Shown here: piece after piece, positions 1-11,300 of the stretch
Numbering within the stretch: the first letter of the stretch is position 1
How the letters are laid out: the number at the start of each line of letters is the position of its first letter
Assembly: GCA_009869945.1 (NCBI GenBank)
Contig: WIXG01000214.1
Coordinates: forward strand, 1 to 64,000
Source of the DNA: Mesaphorura yosii
Taxonomy: Eukaryota > Arthropoda > Collembola > Poduromorpha > Tullbergiidae
Length of the DNA: 64,000 nt
Reading direction: 5' to 3'
Position numbers and translations under genes: made by a program
The notes under the pieces: model-generated
Databases searched by the model: none
Seen by the model: the letters and a program-made list of their open reading frames with translations, nothing else
What the model was told of the DNA's origin: nothing

Positions 1-1136
1 TCAAATATGATAAGCTAATAAGCACAAGCACAATCTTACTTCAACTAAGCACTACTTCTTATTGATGCAGAGCACAAGTCATCACGAATGGGTGGCATTT
101 GGTACGGGTGGATTTTGTCGTAGGTAGACATTGGCCGGTGGCATTTGGTAGGGGTGGATTTTTCCGGGTGGTAAAAGTCATGGAATCTCTCAAAGGATAC
201 CTCAAATTTTACGGACTCACGAACAAATGATTTCAATTCTAATGGTATCTCGTGCTGCAAGTCTCGACTTTGATAGACGTAAATGAAAGCATTCACATAA
301 AAATTTATGGCCGTGCTGGTATTCGTCCGTTTTGCTTGCGCCGGATCTTCGTTGGTGAGTAAAACTGGGCCAGCAAAACATACAAAACAAAATATGTGAA
401 TATGCAACGATTGTTAATTTGCAACGCACCAATTGCAAGAGGAATACAATAGCAGGGCTCATAAGGTAGATCGGATATGATAATCTTAAGAGCAGAAACG
501 TTAATGAAGAAGCTTCTGTTGGGGCTTCGGCAGTAAAATTGATATAACGCCGGTTGCTCATTTGCACATTGCAAGCCTCGATTCTTATCAGAGGGACGGG
601 CTGATGTTGAGATTGTTGTAGATGCTCAGATTAAATGAAGAACTCTCGCCAATCAAGAAGACGGGCGTAGAATTCATTTCAACTATAGTGAGCAGTGCGA
701 TTCTGGCCATTTTTGGTCACCAAATATAACGAAGCACTTAATTCCAGTACAACAGTCGTGCTACGGCTTGCGGCTACTTCCTCCAAAGTGCTTCCTTCTT
801 GAATTTAATTAAAGCATAAATTCTGCAGGTGAAACATTACGTCAGGCTTGGCCTTGTAGCTTATACAGCATGTTTTTATTGACATGTTTTTGTGATTACT
901 TCATTCAGTGTGGTATGAGTAAAAGTTACATAACAGTCCCAAATTACAAAGTCATGGTATACGTGTGATCAGTTCGAATATCATGCGCTGCTGTGGAATT
1001 CAGCCTTATCTAAACACAACGTCAGCTCAACTGTTGAGTGAAGACCGCTGCTCAAAGCAGTTTAAAGGTCCGCCGATCTCGTAATCTGCTGCTGCTCCGT
1101 TAAAATCTCATACATGCGAATTCTCTGCCGCACGAA
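1..1136. other. Upstream flank, no gene recognised
   Basis: I see no coding exon here that joins to a recognisable protein; the open frames are short and unlike any family. The only structure noticed is an imperfect direct repeat of about 27 bp, GGTGGCATTTGGTA[C/G]GGGTGG followed by ATTTT, at 91-116 and 137-163. The last few hundred bases should contain the promoter and 5' UTR of the APMAP-like gene, but I could not place a TATA box or start site. Confidence 0.6.
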
Positions 1137-2860
1137 ATGTTGAGTGTAAAATTTATTCTTCAGGTCATTCTAAACATAGCACTAGTAATAGTAATAATTA
1201 TTGTGGCACCCGGAATTCCGCCGAACGTCAGCTTCAGCACCTACGCGTAAGTAAAGTTATTCAGAAACAGCCTTACAACTTCCTGAAATCATGAACAAAT
1301 CTCCTCCTTCCAAATTCCTTTGGCCCAGCGTCACACCAAGTTTGGAGCTAGTTGGGAAACTCGCACCCAATTCACTTCTTAACAATGTGAAGATACTGAC
1401 TGAAGAAGTGGAAGGGCCCGAATCAGTAGCACTCAGAGGAGATGAGATATTTACGGGAGATAGAAGGGGAAGCGTTGTCAAGATAAAGAATGGGGAAATT
1501 ACAGTCGTTGCTGAGTTCGGATTCCCGTGTGGTCCAGGTAGTTAATATTATTGGGAAACGACGTCGTCATTGCTTGTCGATGTCGTCATCTAGAACGTTC
1601 TTCGTTTTTTCAGAGGAAGGTGTGTACCGGAACGGGTGCAGTCACCCACTCGCCATGAAATTCGACTACAATGGGAAGCTTGTATTCACTGATCCCTACT
1701 TTGGACTAATTCGACTTGATGTGGATACGGGTAAGTTTAAAATTGCAAGTAAAATTGGCTTCCTTTTCAACCTTGGTGTGGTATGTGGCATTCCTGTAGG
1801 GTTGTGGGAAACATTGCAGAGTGTCAACACATCGATTGAAGGTGTGAAGCCAAAGTTTCCCGAAGACTTGGACATCGCACGGGATGGGACAATCTACTGG
1901 TCTGATGGTTCCACAATTGGCACACCTGAGAAAATAGTGGACGAGTTGTTAACCTCTGGCAGTGGAAGATTGATGGAATATAGCCCGAAAACTAACACAA
2001 GCAGGGTACTCATGCATGACCTTCATTTTGCGAATGGAGTGCAATTGTCGGAGAAGGAAGACTTCGTAGTGGTTTCCGAGACCGTGAGATACCGCGTTTG
2101 GAAGTAGGAAAATCGAACTTCTGATTGATTTCCTTAATTCATTCTGTAGTTCAATCTTGTAATTGCAACTTTCAGGTACCACTTAAAAGGTCCGAAGAGA
2201 GGCCAGAGTGAAATCTTCATCGACGGGCTTCCAGGTATTAGACAAACATCTGCAGAATTGGTAAGCAATCTTGCAACAATTTTATTAAATTACACGCAGG
2301 GCTTCCGGACAACATAGTCTCAAATGGGAAAGGAGGATTTTATGTAAGCTTGGCAGGTCCCCGCATTGAAGTGAGTGTGTATTGTATATTCTGGTAAATT
2401 TCTAAGATTGTAAGTATTAACGAGTGTATTTTACCACAGCCCCCAATGAACAATTACCCAAGAGTTCGCAAATTCGTTGCGCGACTGAGGAATCTGGCTC
2501 AATACTTCTCGTCTACTCTACATTCAATACTTCCTTCAGACTTCACAAAATCGTTCCACCAATGCGTAAGAATGAATGACATATTTAAGGGTGCCTTACT
2601 GATTTTCATCCTCTGCGTTTTTTATCTTTTACACGCAGGCGAGGACACTTGGACCACTGCTGGAAGTAAAAGTGCAGGAGCCAAGGAACGCTTTTGTGAT
2701 TGAGTTGGATGAAAACGGGCAAATCATTCGAAGTTTGCAATCAACGAATGGAGCAGCTTATGCAATCAGTCAGATCACAGTTGGAGAGAAGTACACTTAC
2801 TTTGTTTCTCCTTTTGATAAGAAGATTTGGTACATCGAAACAACGGCAATCAAAAATTGA
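1137..2860 (+). CDS. APMAP: APMAP-like / strictosidine synthase-like protein, complete, 8 exons
   Basis: Exons 1137-1246, 1329-1537, 1614-1730, 1800-2103, 2176-2234, 2300-2370, 2440-2565 and 2639-2860 join into one frame of 405 residues; human APMAP has about 416. Every intron is GT-AG and 65-82 bp. Residues 6-25 are a hydrophobic signal anchor. The propeller follows, with the family's GPES motif at residues 66-69, a GDRRGSVVKI blade strand, FANGVQLS and the GLPDNIVSNGKGGF segment. Family members are type II membrane proteins with a six-bladed beta-propeller; mammalian APMAP shows arylesterase activity, and the substrate here is unknown. The ATG at 1291 opens a longer frame but lies inside intron 1: splicing 1246 to 1329 (acceptor TTTGGCCCAG) restores the frame and the conserved TPSLELVGKLAPN stretch. 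I therefore start at 1137, where the signal anchor follows directly. The neighbour downstream is the gene-poor FoxG domain, so context adds nothing about function. Confidence 0.9.
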
Positions 2861-5800
2861 ATATTTAAATGACTGAACGCGAAAAATATCTTGCTTCAAG
2901 AATTTTTTATCAAGCCTTTACCATTATTGCCAACAATGAATGGGTTTCAGTGTTTGCTCATTCCTCCACAAGATTTCGCCTCTCACTGCAAAGTCATGAG
3001 TAAGGTCCAATAAGAATGGAGCGCTCCACAGGAAGATCGTTGAAAAGAAAAGAGTGGCACGCTAACCTCGTGTTCCAGAAGAATTTGACTTTCATACTTA
3101 CTTACATTCCAATAAGTTTGGGCCGCGTTGCACAGTTGAGAACGGTTTCAGGGCTTGCTACAAAGTCAACAACCCCCAGAAACAACGGAAATCAAGAACA
3201 AAATGTCGATGCATCATAATCTTAGAAATCATACAACAATTCGGGCTCCGGGCACACTTTCAATCGATTACATGAAACTGATGAAGCCAACATTGTGAAA
3301 GTATGTTCGTGTTGGAAAAGTCAATGCTTGTTAAACACTTGTACCGGAACTTGTTTGTACCTCCCACTCGATGTCTCAAAACCACATTTTACCGTTAAGT
3401 TTCTAACCCTGGCACGTGTGCTAACATCAATCATTCTAAATTGTGTGATTCGATTGAGTGCTGGCCCAAATTGATTCCCCGGACGCTGGCACAACCTTCT
3501 TGCTTCGCTAAATGGAGATATATATGTTTATTAAGGTCAGAAGAGCTTGAGTTCCAAAAGTTGCCTGCTCGATAGAATCAAGCGCAGAGAGTTGGGCATT
3601 GGGGATTGGGTAATCCTAAGCAACACCTTGGCGGAATTTGCGTCTGTTATTTCTAAATCTTTATAAGAGTTAAATCGGTAAAGCATCAACGAAAATATCA
3701 TTGGAGAAATGTCAAACTTGCCTTGGTCGGATTTTCACGAGCCAAGAAAATGTCAAATCTGGAACTGACACTTCAAACCATTAAAGACTCCTTCCGTTGA
3801 GATTCGTGAGAAAAAACGTGTAACAATGCGAGACATTGTCTTAGATTTGGCCGTAAACTGGACCGACGGACGCACAGTTTGGTGTCTTCTTAATTTATTA
3901 TCCCAAGTAGTTCGACGAGGCTCAGCCCAGAATCGAGGCACGGACTTTCTGTACAGGATGAGCTTATGATGATGATGTTTTGACAAGAAGTGCTGTAAAA
4001 GTATACGAACTAATCGTGCTGGACAAGAAGAAGATTGTCATGTCATAAAAGATAAGATTGGACAGACAAGTAATTCGTATTGCCTTAACGGAATGAATGA
4101 GAAAAGAAGTCATCGCGAACTGCGACAATGTATTGCACATTGTACGAAGATGACCGCCCAGGGTGACTGTCACTGAAATGAGCACAAGCAACAAAGCTGC
4201 CCTTTTCCTGTTATACTCATAGACTCAGATTTTGAGGATTCTTCAATCGTATGCTGGAAGTAATGAGATGTTTCGTTGGTTTGCGATTGAGAATGTCCTA
4301 CGCACGCTCACACACTTTTGTTAAAATGCTTTGATCATGACATCATGGCTGATGAGACTGTGATACTGATGTCAAATCGTTCCGGCTTTGACCAATGAGA
4401 CTGACAGATCTTAATATTGCTTCACCGACTTCCTTAAATTGCCAGTTATCCGTCGAAAAAATTGCGGTAATCCCCAAAGCAAACTGCACTTGACAGGTGA
4501 ATTAATGCATTTTATTCAAATTGATGCTCGATTGACGGGCACAATTTCAATCCATTTAATTCAAGTTGTTCTCGAAATTTTTTAATGCACATATTTTCAT
4601 TCGTTGATTCGACTGAACCATTAATGCTGACGACGCGCGATGTGTACATTTGATGTGGGGAATTTCATGATCTTAGAATTTGATTGCAAGATTGAATAGC
4701 CTCTTTGCCTTGCGCGTTCCGGTGAGCATTCCCTTAATTGTCACGTAAATTGAATGAATACATTAAAATCGCTTCACGACTTCACTTTTACGTCAAATTA
4801 GAATCTGACAGGAATTGAAAGGAAGGAATTTTTAGCGATTCGTTTCCAAAATACTCCTTCTGTGAAGCAATTCAAATTGAAATGGAGCACCTCATTTCTT
4901 CCTGCGCCGGTGCCGTTTCCGCTTCTCACGGCCCACAAATTCGGAAGGCAATCGGGCCAATATTTTGACGGTCTAATTTGGGAAGAATAACAAGTCATTA
5001 GAACGGTCACAATTAGGCTCTGAAGAGTATGGCACAACGGTCTTCGTCTTGGCTTGCAGCAATGCTACTTGCCGCAGAAGTCAAAGTCATTGCGAACAAT
5101 TAAAGTCGGCAGTCGGCTCCTTGGCTTTTGAATCTTGCGCACCTAAAGCACAAAAGTAAACAGGGAGATTAGGAAATGCACTGGTCATTGTCATTGGCAA
5201 GCTTATCTTGGTGCGTTCCAAGAAAACCCATTAGTCCACTGAGATCTCGCAGAACAGGACTGATGAATAGGAACTTTTCACTGATTTATGTATTTCACGA
5301 GTTTCGTGAAAATACTTTTCTGTTCATTTTTCAAATATTCTTGTCAACAGCCGATTTCACGGTCGATGATGGAGATGTTTATGCCTAGATGTAATTCATT
5401 TCTGCTCTGACAAAGCACAACGCAGGCGGGTTCAGCCTTCGCCATCACCAGTTTTTTTGCTCTATCCTACAACATGGATGTACAACAATAAGTCTTAATT
5501 TCAACGTTCGGCTCTCTTTGGTCAAATCCAGAGTCGACGTCCGAGAGAGCAGAGCTTTGGTCCCATTTCAGAACGGTATGACACTGGAAGAAGCGACATA
5601 CATAACTCAAGCTGTGCATTGCAGTTTACGATTCTTCTGCGAATTCAATTGTCCAGTCCACTGAATGCAGTTGACGACACGATTTACTACAATTTTCCGA
5701 CTCTTGAGACGATGAGCAAAATAATTTCCAAACTTCTTCTGGCATTCATGTTCGAATCGGATTTTAAATGTTGGATGGTGCCCGAAATAAAATAAGCACA

Positions 5801-8800
5801 CAGATTCGCCATTGTGGTAATTAAAGTTCCAAACCTCTGCTGTACACGTTATAAACTTTTATGACAAGGATGACCCGCGACCCTCCTGACTTGTCTACGT
5901 TCAAAATGGTAAAGTGGGAAAGGTAATTGATTGACACTCCTTGCACCATAAAACTTCACGATTGTGTACGTACTCCAAGTATACTCCTGTTTTACATACT
6001 AATCCGTTCTGGCAATGAGGCAATAAAGTTTATTGTAAGCAACTGACTTGGCGTGTGGCAACCATAAACCAGGCACAAGGCAAGCGCAGCATTTAAAGAG
6101 CTGAAGATACACGGCATATGGGGTTCGGTGTAGGCTTGTAGTTGACATTGATTCAGGAGTTCACGACCAACGAAGGTAATTTTGCAGGGGTTCTGAATGA
6201 TTCAAGCTTGAATCTGAACATGACGTTAATATTGTGCTTTAATCAACAAATTTCGTAGCTGAGTCCGTTTGACCTGCGCAGAACGCAGGGAACTAAACTG
6301 TGTGAAACTCTTCTCCCAAAAGTGGGGGATTATTTAGCTGAAGTCAAAACAGCGGGGAGTTTATAAATATTTTGTTGTTTCTTTTGACGTAAAAACATTT
6401 TTGTCTTCAAGTTTCAAAAACCTTCGTTCTTGATATCTTTTCCCGAGCATTTCTTTCCCGACTTGGTCTTGGCGGTCTTTGCCTTCCACCTTCCCCTTTG
6501 TTAATTCAATTTTCCAGCCCTCTTTTTCGAAACTTTTTCCGAGATCTTTGCTGTGAATTGAATTCAAGATGAGGATGTTGATGGAAAAGTCGCAGTAAAG
6601 TGAGAAGCAGTTGATGTTGTTCACTTGTTGCTCTGTTGCTGTACAAAGACGTAACTATTTTGAAGGCAGAATCCAGTCGGCGGACGGAGCCAAAAGAAAA
6701 TATTTTCTCAGTATTGTCATTAAGTTGTTTCTTGTCCAGCGCTTGGGAGGTGGTGACCCAAATGTCAGTTTTTTAAGATACGTCTTTTTTGCTGGAAACT
6801 CGACATTCTCTCAAATAAAGTCAAATGCCTTGATAGATAACTTGCCTCCCAGCATTCGTTGGCCGTCCTGAATTATATTCGGATCATTGCACAATTCGAA
6901 CTTAAAAGCGGTCTGAGCCTGAGAACTTCATTGCACCACTGCGAATAAAAAACCTTTTGATTAATGTCGCCGTCGCAATCAAAAGGCCTTCGTCCTAAGT
7001 ACATCCGAACCACTATCAAATCAAATGACCAAATTCATCATTTCGAATTGCCATAAAAAGAGCTTCACAATTAATATACGATCAATCTTGCCTGCTTTCG
7101 TAATTGTGTAGTGTGCATAAGCTTTTGTTGCATAAACATCCCAATGCGACATTGGATGAAATTTTTTGATACCCTTAATGAGTGCCGGAGATGTGTTTGT
7201 GCACAAGTCAAAGTCAATGATGTTAATCCATCTCGAAAAAGCAGCGCTCGCAATGATGGATCACCATGTTTAATTACCATAATGGATGAGGCACGGGACT
7301 TGGCTCGTTGCTGTTTTGTGCTTTCAAATCATGAGAAAATATTCCAACTCAATGCCGTCACCAAAAACGTTGGTTAATTTTGGAAATCAGGGACACTGAA
7401 GGCTGAACATAGCAACTCAGTTCCTTTATACTTTCAGGCGCCGACAGACAGACCACACCTGTAGTGCAGACAATGTCAATTATAATTAGGTTCTGTTTGC
7501 GGCTACTACGCACCTTTGCAGTCGATAATCTATTTCTGATCGTGTGGGCATGGCTTTTGTAACTCAACTCATGATCGGTTCCATTGTTAGCTTAATTCAT
7601 TTTTACCCTGTGACATATTGACACTTTTTTACTGTAGAATATTCTTGACAAATACTTTACGTTTCTAAGTTCTCACTCTTGAAGGACTCAAATAATCTCT
7701 TTTTGTATATGGCCAATGATTTGCTTAAAACAAAAGAACCGAGACCATAAATGCATTGGGAGAGTTCTCTTACAAGACGTGAGATGTGAAACTTGCCGTT
7801 GGTAAGTGTGAATCACAGTCGGTGATGATAAACGAAATCTTTCAAGACAGTGTCATAAGGCGTGTAAAATGTCAATTGGAATCGGACATTTGATATTAAA
7901 TTGATGTTACAGGCAGCTTCCCATGCCAATATTTCGATGTAGTGCGAGGAAACATGTGCCGCGGTCTCCTTTTTGTATTTCGCTACGTACACACGCCTTC
8001 AAATTCTTTCTTTTGATTGGAGCCGCCTCTATAATAATATTTTATTTGAATCGAATATGATTATTACCCTTTTGTTCCAACGTGAGGCATAGCGTAGCCA
8101 GCGCGCTTATAAGTGGCTAGGAAGAGATTCACAGAAATCTCCGCATCGCATCCTGAAGTCAGAGCTTCGTTGCGCTGTTCTTTGACAACAATGCAGGTTG
8201 ATGCCCATTTGGAATCAGTTTTGCTTGCGTAACGTGATTAAAATGAAATAAAGACTCGCGTTGTGCGATTGAATCAAATTGAGTGAAAGGAATGTAATGT
8301 TATTAGTCAAGATTTTGACAACAATAGAAACTATGTAACTATGCGGGACGTATGAAGCTACATTAATGCAGCGTCTTGATGTATGAATTCCCAAATATGC
8401 CTGCTGTAAATTTCGTTTACCGCAGCCGCAGTCGCTGTTGCTGGCCTCCTGCAAAGTATGAAAGGCAGAAAGGTTCCGATGCTGAGTATAGTCATCCCAA
8501 GGCAAAAATTTGGCCATATTGAGTTAGGAGGTGGAAATAACCTTAGTTTTTGCGTGATTCGTCTTAATTAACTTATTTAAGGCAAGCAATTTGCGATTCA
8601 ATCTTTTGTTTCAACCTGAAATGAAGTAATTCGCGATTAATTAATCATGCATTTGATCACGAGTTTCACTTTCAAGATTCTGCTGCATTGACATACAAAT
8701 TAACTCACACCCAAGGTTAATTCTGTGCTGCGACAATTAAATTGATTGTTCTACTTCCAATGCATTCTTAAGAACAGTAGCTTGCTGTGATGCAATTGCG

Positions 8801-10799
8801 ACGATAAGATCCTCTTATTTATCTTAATGCAGTAGGAAACGAGGACCAGAGAGCCTCCTCCAAATTACCCTCAATCTTTTCAGCTTCTGTTATCATCATT
8901 GCCATCCCATGCCTAAGTCCGATAGTTGACTTGAAGCAAAATTGTGCAATGATCGAAGTCAGACGCAAGATTGAAACTTGAACATTAAGATTGACACTTT
9001 TGAGAGCTCTTTTGCAATTAAAGTGTTGGTTTAAACTGAAAGCGAAATACGAAATTGTAATTTAAAATGGGAGTCCCGTTATAATTTCGCTTTCAGTGTC
9101 CACTGACCACGGGGAACTTATTGCGGCAATAAAATCACATATGGGAGCATGTGTAAGCTGGACATTACGAACCTGCTACTTGACCCTTTCTTATCTTTAT
9201 GAATGAAAGTGTGCGTGTACGTGTGTGGCTTGGCTGTTGGTTGTAAACTTTTATGATTTAAGGCTTCTTAATCCAATACCTCCGCACGAGTCTTGCGAAG
9301 GTCATTGTCATTCACTCACATGAGCTCCGAACAAACGTTCCTACAAAACAAATTGATTAAGGAAAACGGTAATTTCAGGACCCCAGTCAATATTACCTGC
9401 TTGCCCGTCAGTTTTTACAATCTCATGTGTGGTTCTTCAAAATCAGTTATAATTTACAGCGTCAAAAAGTAATTCAACTGTGATCACATCACAAAATAAG
9501 CTTTGTTCACTGCGTTCAAGTACGCCGTACGCCTGAGCCACTACAAACAGATTTTTTCTGCTGAAATTCTTGTATATGTGTTTTGTGTGCATTAAAGAAC
9601 CCCTTGATCGTTAAAATGTTTCGGTTGATTAAAGCTCAACACCATCACAATCACACTCGGGCTCAAGACCTTATGTGAGCATTCTTTGCGCATTGACGCA
9701 TTGTACTCAAAACCCTTCATGTTTGTTGGGACCAAATTTGTCCTTTGTACACTCAAACCGTCAAGTATGTGCCAACAACATCAATGTGCGTGCATACCTC
9801 ACACACACTCAACTTTGCGTCTGCACTCTGCACGGGTGTGCTTTAAATTTTGTTTTGAAGTGTGTACTGAACAAATGCGAATTCAAAATCATTGAACATG
9901 AACGCAATCTTGAAATGTGTTCATTTTTGCCATCATCATCTCATTAGCGACTTCGCGGCGGCATGCGCGACACACAAAAAATGGAATTTAATGAACAAGC
10001 ATCAGTGCAATACACGAACCGAATTTATACATTCGATGGTGTTAAGTGTTTGAAGCCCTCACGAACAACAATTCCACAATACCGCAATGTGCGTCATAAA
10101 ATTATAATTGCAGTCTTCTTCACGTCTCGACATGTTGCAATAATAATAATTTGTGGATGCCTTCGTTGCTCAAATAATTGTCGAAGTTGTCGCCTTAATT
10201 ATAACTCGAATTTGGCTTACGCTACGAGTTCTTTCATGTCAGCGTCGAGTCGAGCGTGTGCCAGAAGGTATGAAAATAATGATTCAACAGATCTTGATTG
10301 CGAGTAGACGGCTGAGACAGCGCCTTTCTAATTTCTCCAGCTCCGGCTCCTACGCATTAAGTAAAAAATAAGTCTTCCATTTTTATGTTGTTCTGTAGGC
10401 CAAGCCCAGATTTTAATGAGAATTACAAAGCCCAGCGACATATGGCCTAGATGTTTGGGAAGAGAAGGCGAGTCTGTGCGTTATTACAACCATGATTACA
10501 TGCTTATAAAAAATTCATAAGATGTGTCTTTTCCACCTTTTTAAGCACTTAATCGACTTGCTTTTACAATGAGGACGTCGAGATTCGAAACGGGAACAAA
10601 GTTGGAGAAGGTTTCTCTAATAATATTGAATCATCGAGTACAGAACGGAGAAAACTTTTACCCGCATCCAGCTCCAATTTTTTCTGTTATTCCCAAACTC
10701 ATCGCTCGTGCTGCTAACAATGTAAAAAAATATTATGTCGAACTTGCACGCGTGTGTGTAAATATAACTCTAACAATATGGTTTTGGGTTTGCGTATAT
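2861..10799. other. Intergenic DNA, left part of FoxG landscape
   Basis: About 8 kb of AT-rich DNA. Open frames here are short (under about 100 codons), lack splice-compatible partners and resemble no protein family I know. No tRNA boxes, rRNA or transposase remnant was recognised. The first few hundred bases probably hold the 3' UTR of the APMAP-like gene. Because the next gene is a forkhead developmental regulator, enhancers are likely, but nothing in the sequence alone marks them. Confidence 0.5.
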
Positions 10800-10820
10800 T
10801 CAGTCACGTCAGTGAGAAAC

Positions 10821-11300
10821 TTGGTTATAATAAACTCGTTCTCTCGCTCGCTGCCGTCGCGCCGTTCGCCGCTCCGTGCCTGCCGTGCTCTGTGTGCGTC
10901 TCACACTTCTTTTAATTGCATCAATCTTTACAAAAACACGACGTGGGTTGACACATAACAATGACACATCATCAGCATCATTCGGAGCAGAGCTGGTGGC
11001 TGCTGGAGTCTGGGAAATAAAGAGAGAACGAAAAATCCTTTTGCAGTCTGCAGGAAAGGGTATACTTGTTAGTGGACACTTGGAAACAACAACTTGGTCG
11101 CTGCCGTCGACGCTCGTTCTCGTTTGTTTCGCAGAAACTGTGCGACTGCGAGCAAATAAAAGGACGATACCGTCCAAAATACGCGGCGGGACGTGAAAGA
11201 ATATCAGCAAGATCACAGTCCGGCTCTTGCCCGTGTAACATATTGCATAATAAAAGTGGCGTATTACCACAGACTTGCAACTACAACCTCACAAAATGTC
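10821..11300. promoter_or_regulatory. GC-richer island with TATA-like start, candidate promoter
   Basis: A TATAATAAA string at 10826-10834 is followed by a C/G-rich, CpG-dense tract at about 10840-10905. A 12-bp word, TCGCTGCCGTCG, occurs at 10848-10859 and again at 11098-11109. The surrounding 20 kb is AT-rich, so the composition stands out. Open frames on both strands overlap here, including one of about 150 codons on the minus strand, but they look like products of low stop-codon density and show no family features. It could be a distal promoter or 5' UTR exon of FoxG, a non-coding RNA promoter, or an enhancer. The direction of transcription is not established. Confidence 0.3.

Noticed and set aside
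1291-1545. ATG at 1291 as start of the APMAP-like gene
   Set aside because: It lies in intron 1; the spliced upstream exon gives the conserved junction and membrane anchor.
9675-10307. Two consecutive plus-strand open frames of 90 and 114 codons
   Set aside because: Cys/Arg-rich translation without a domain, no splice continuity between them, typical of chance frames.
10809-11270. Minus-strand open frame of about 150 codons in the GC-richer island
   Set aside because: No family features, and overlapping open frames exist on the plus strand in the same place; the openness is explained by low stop-codon density in CpG-rich DNA.
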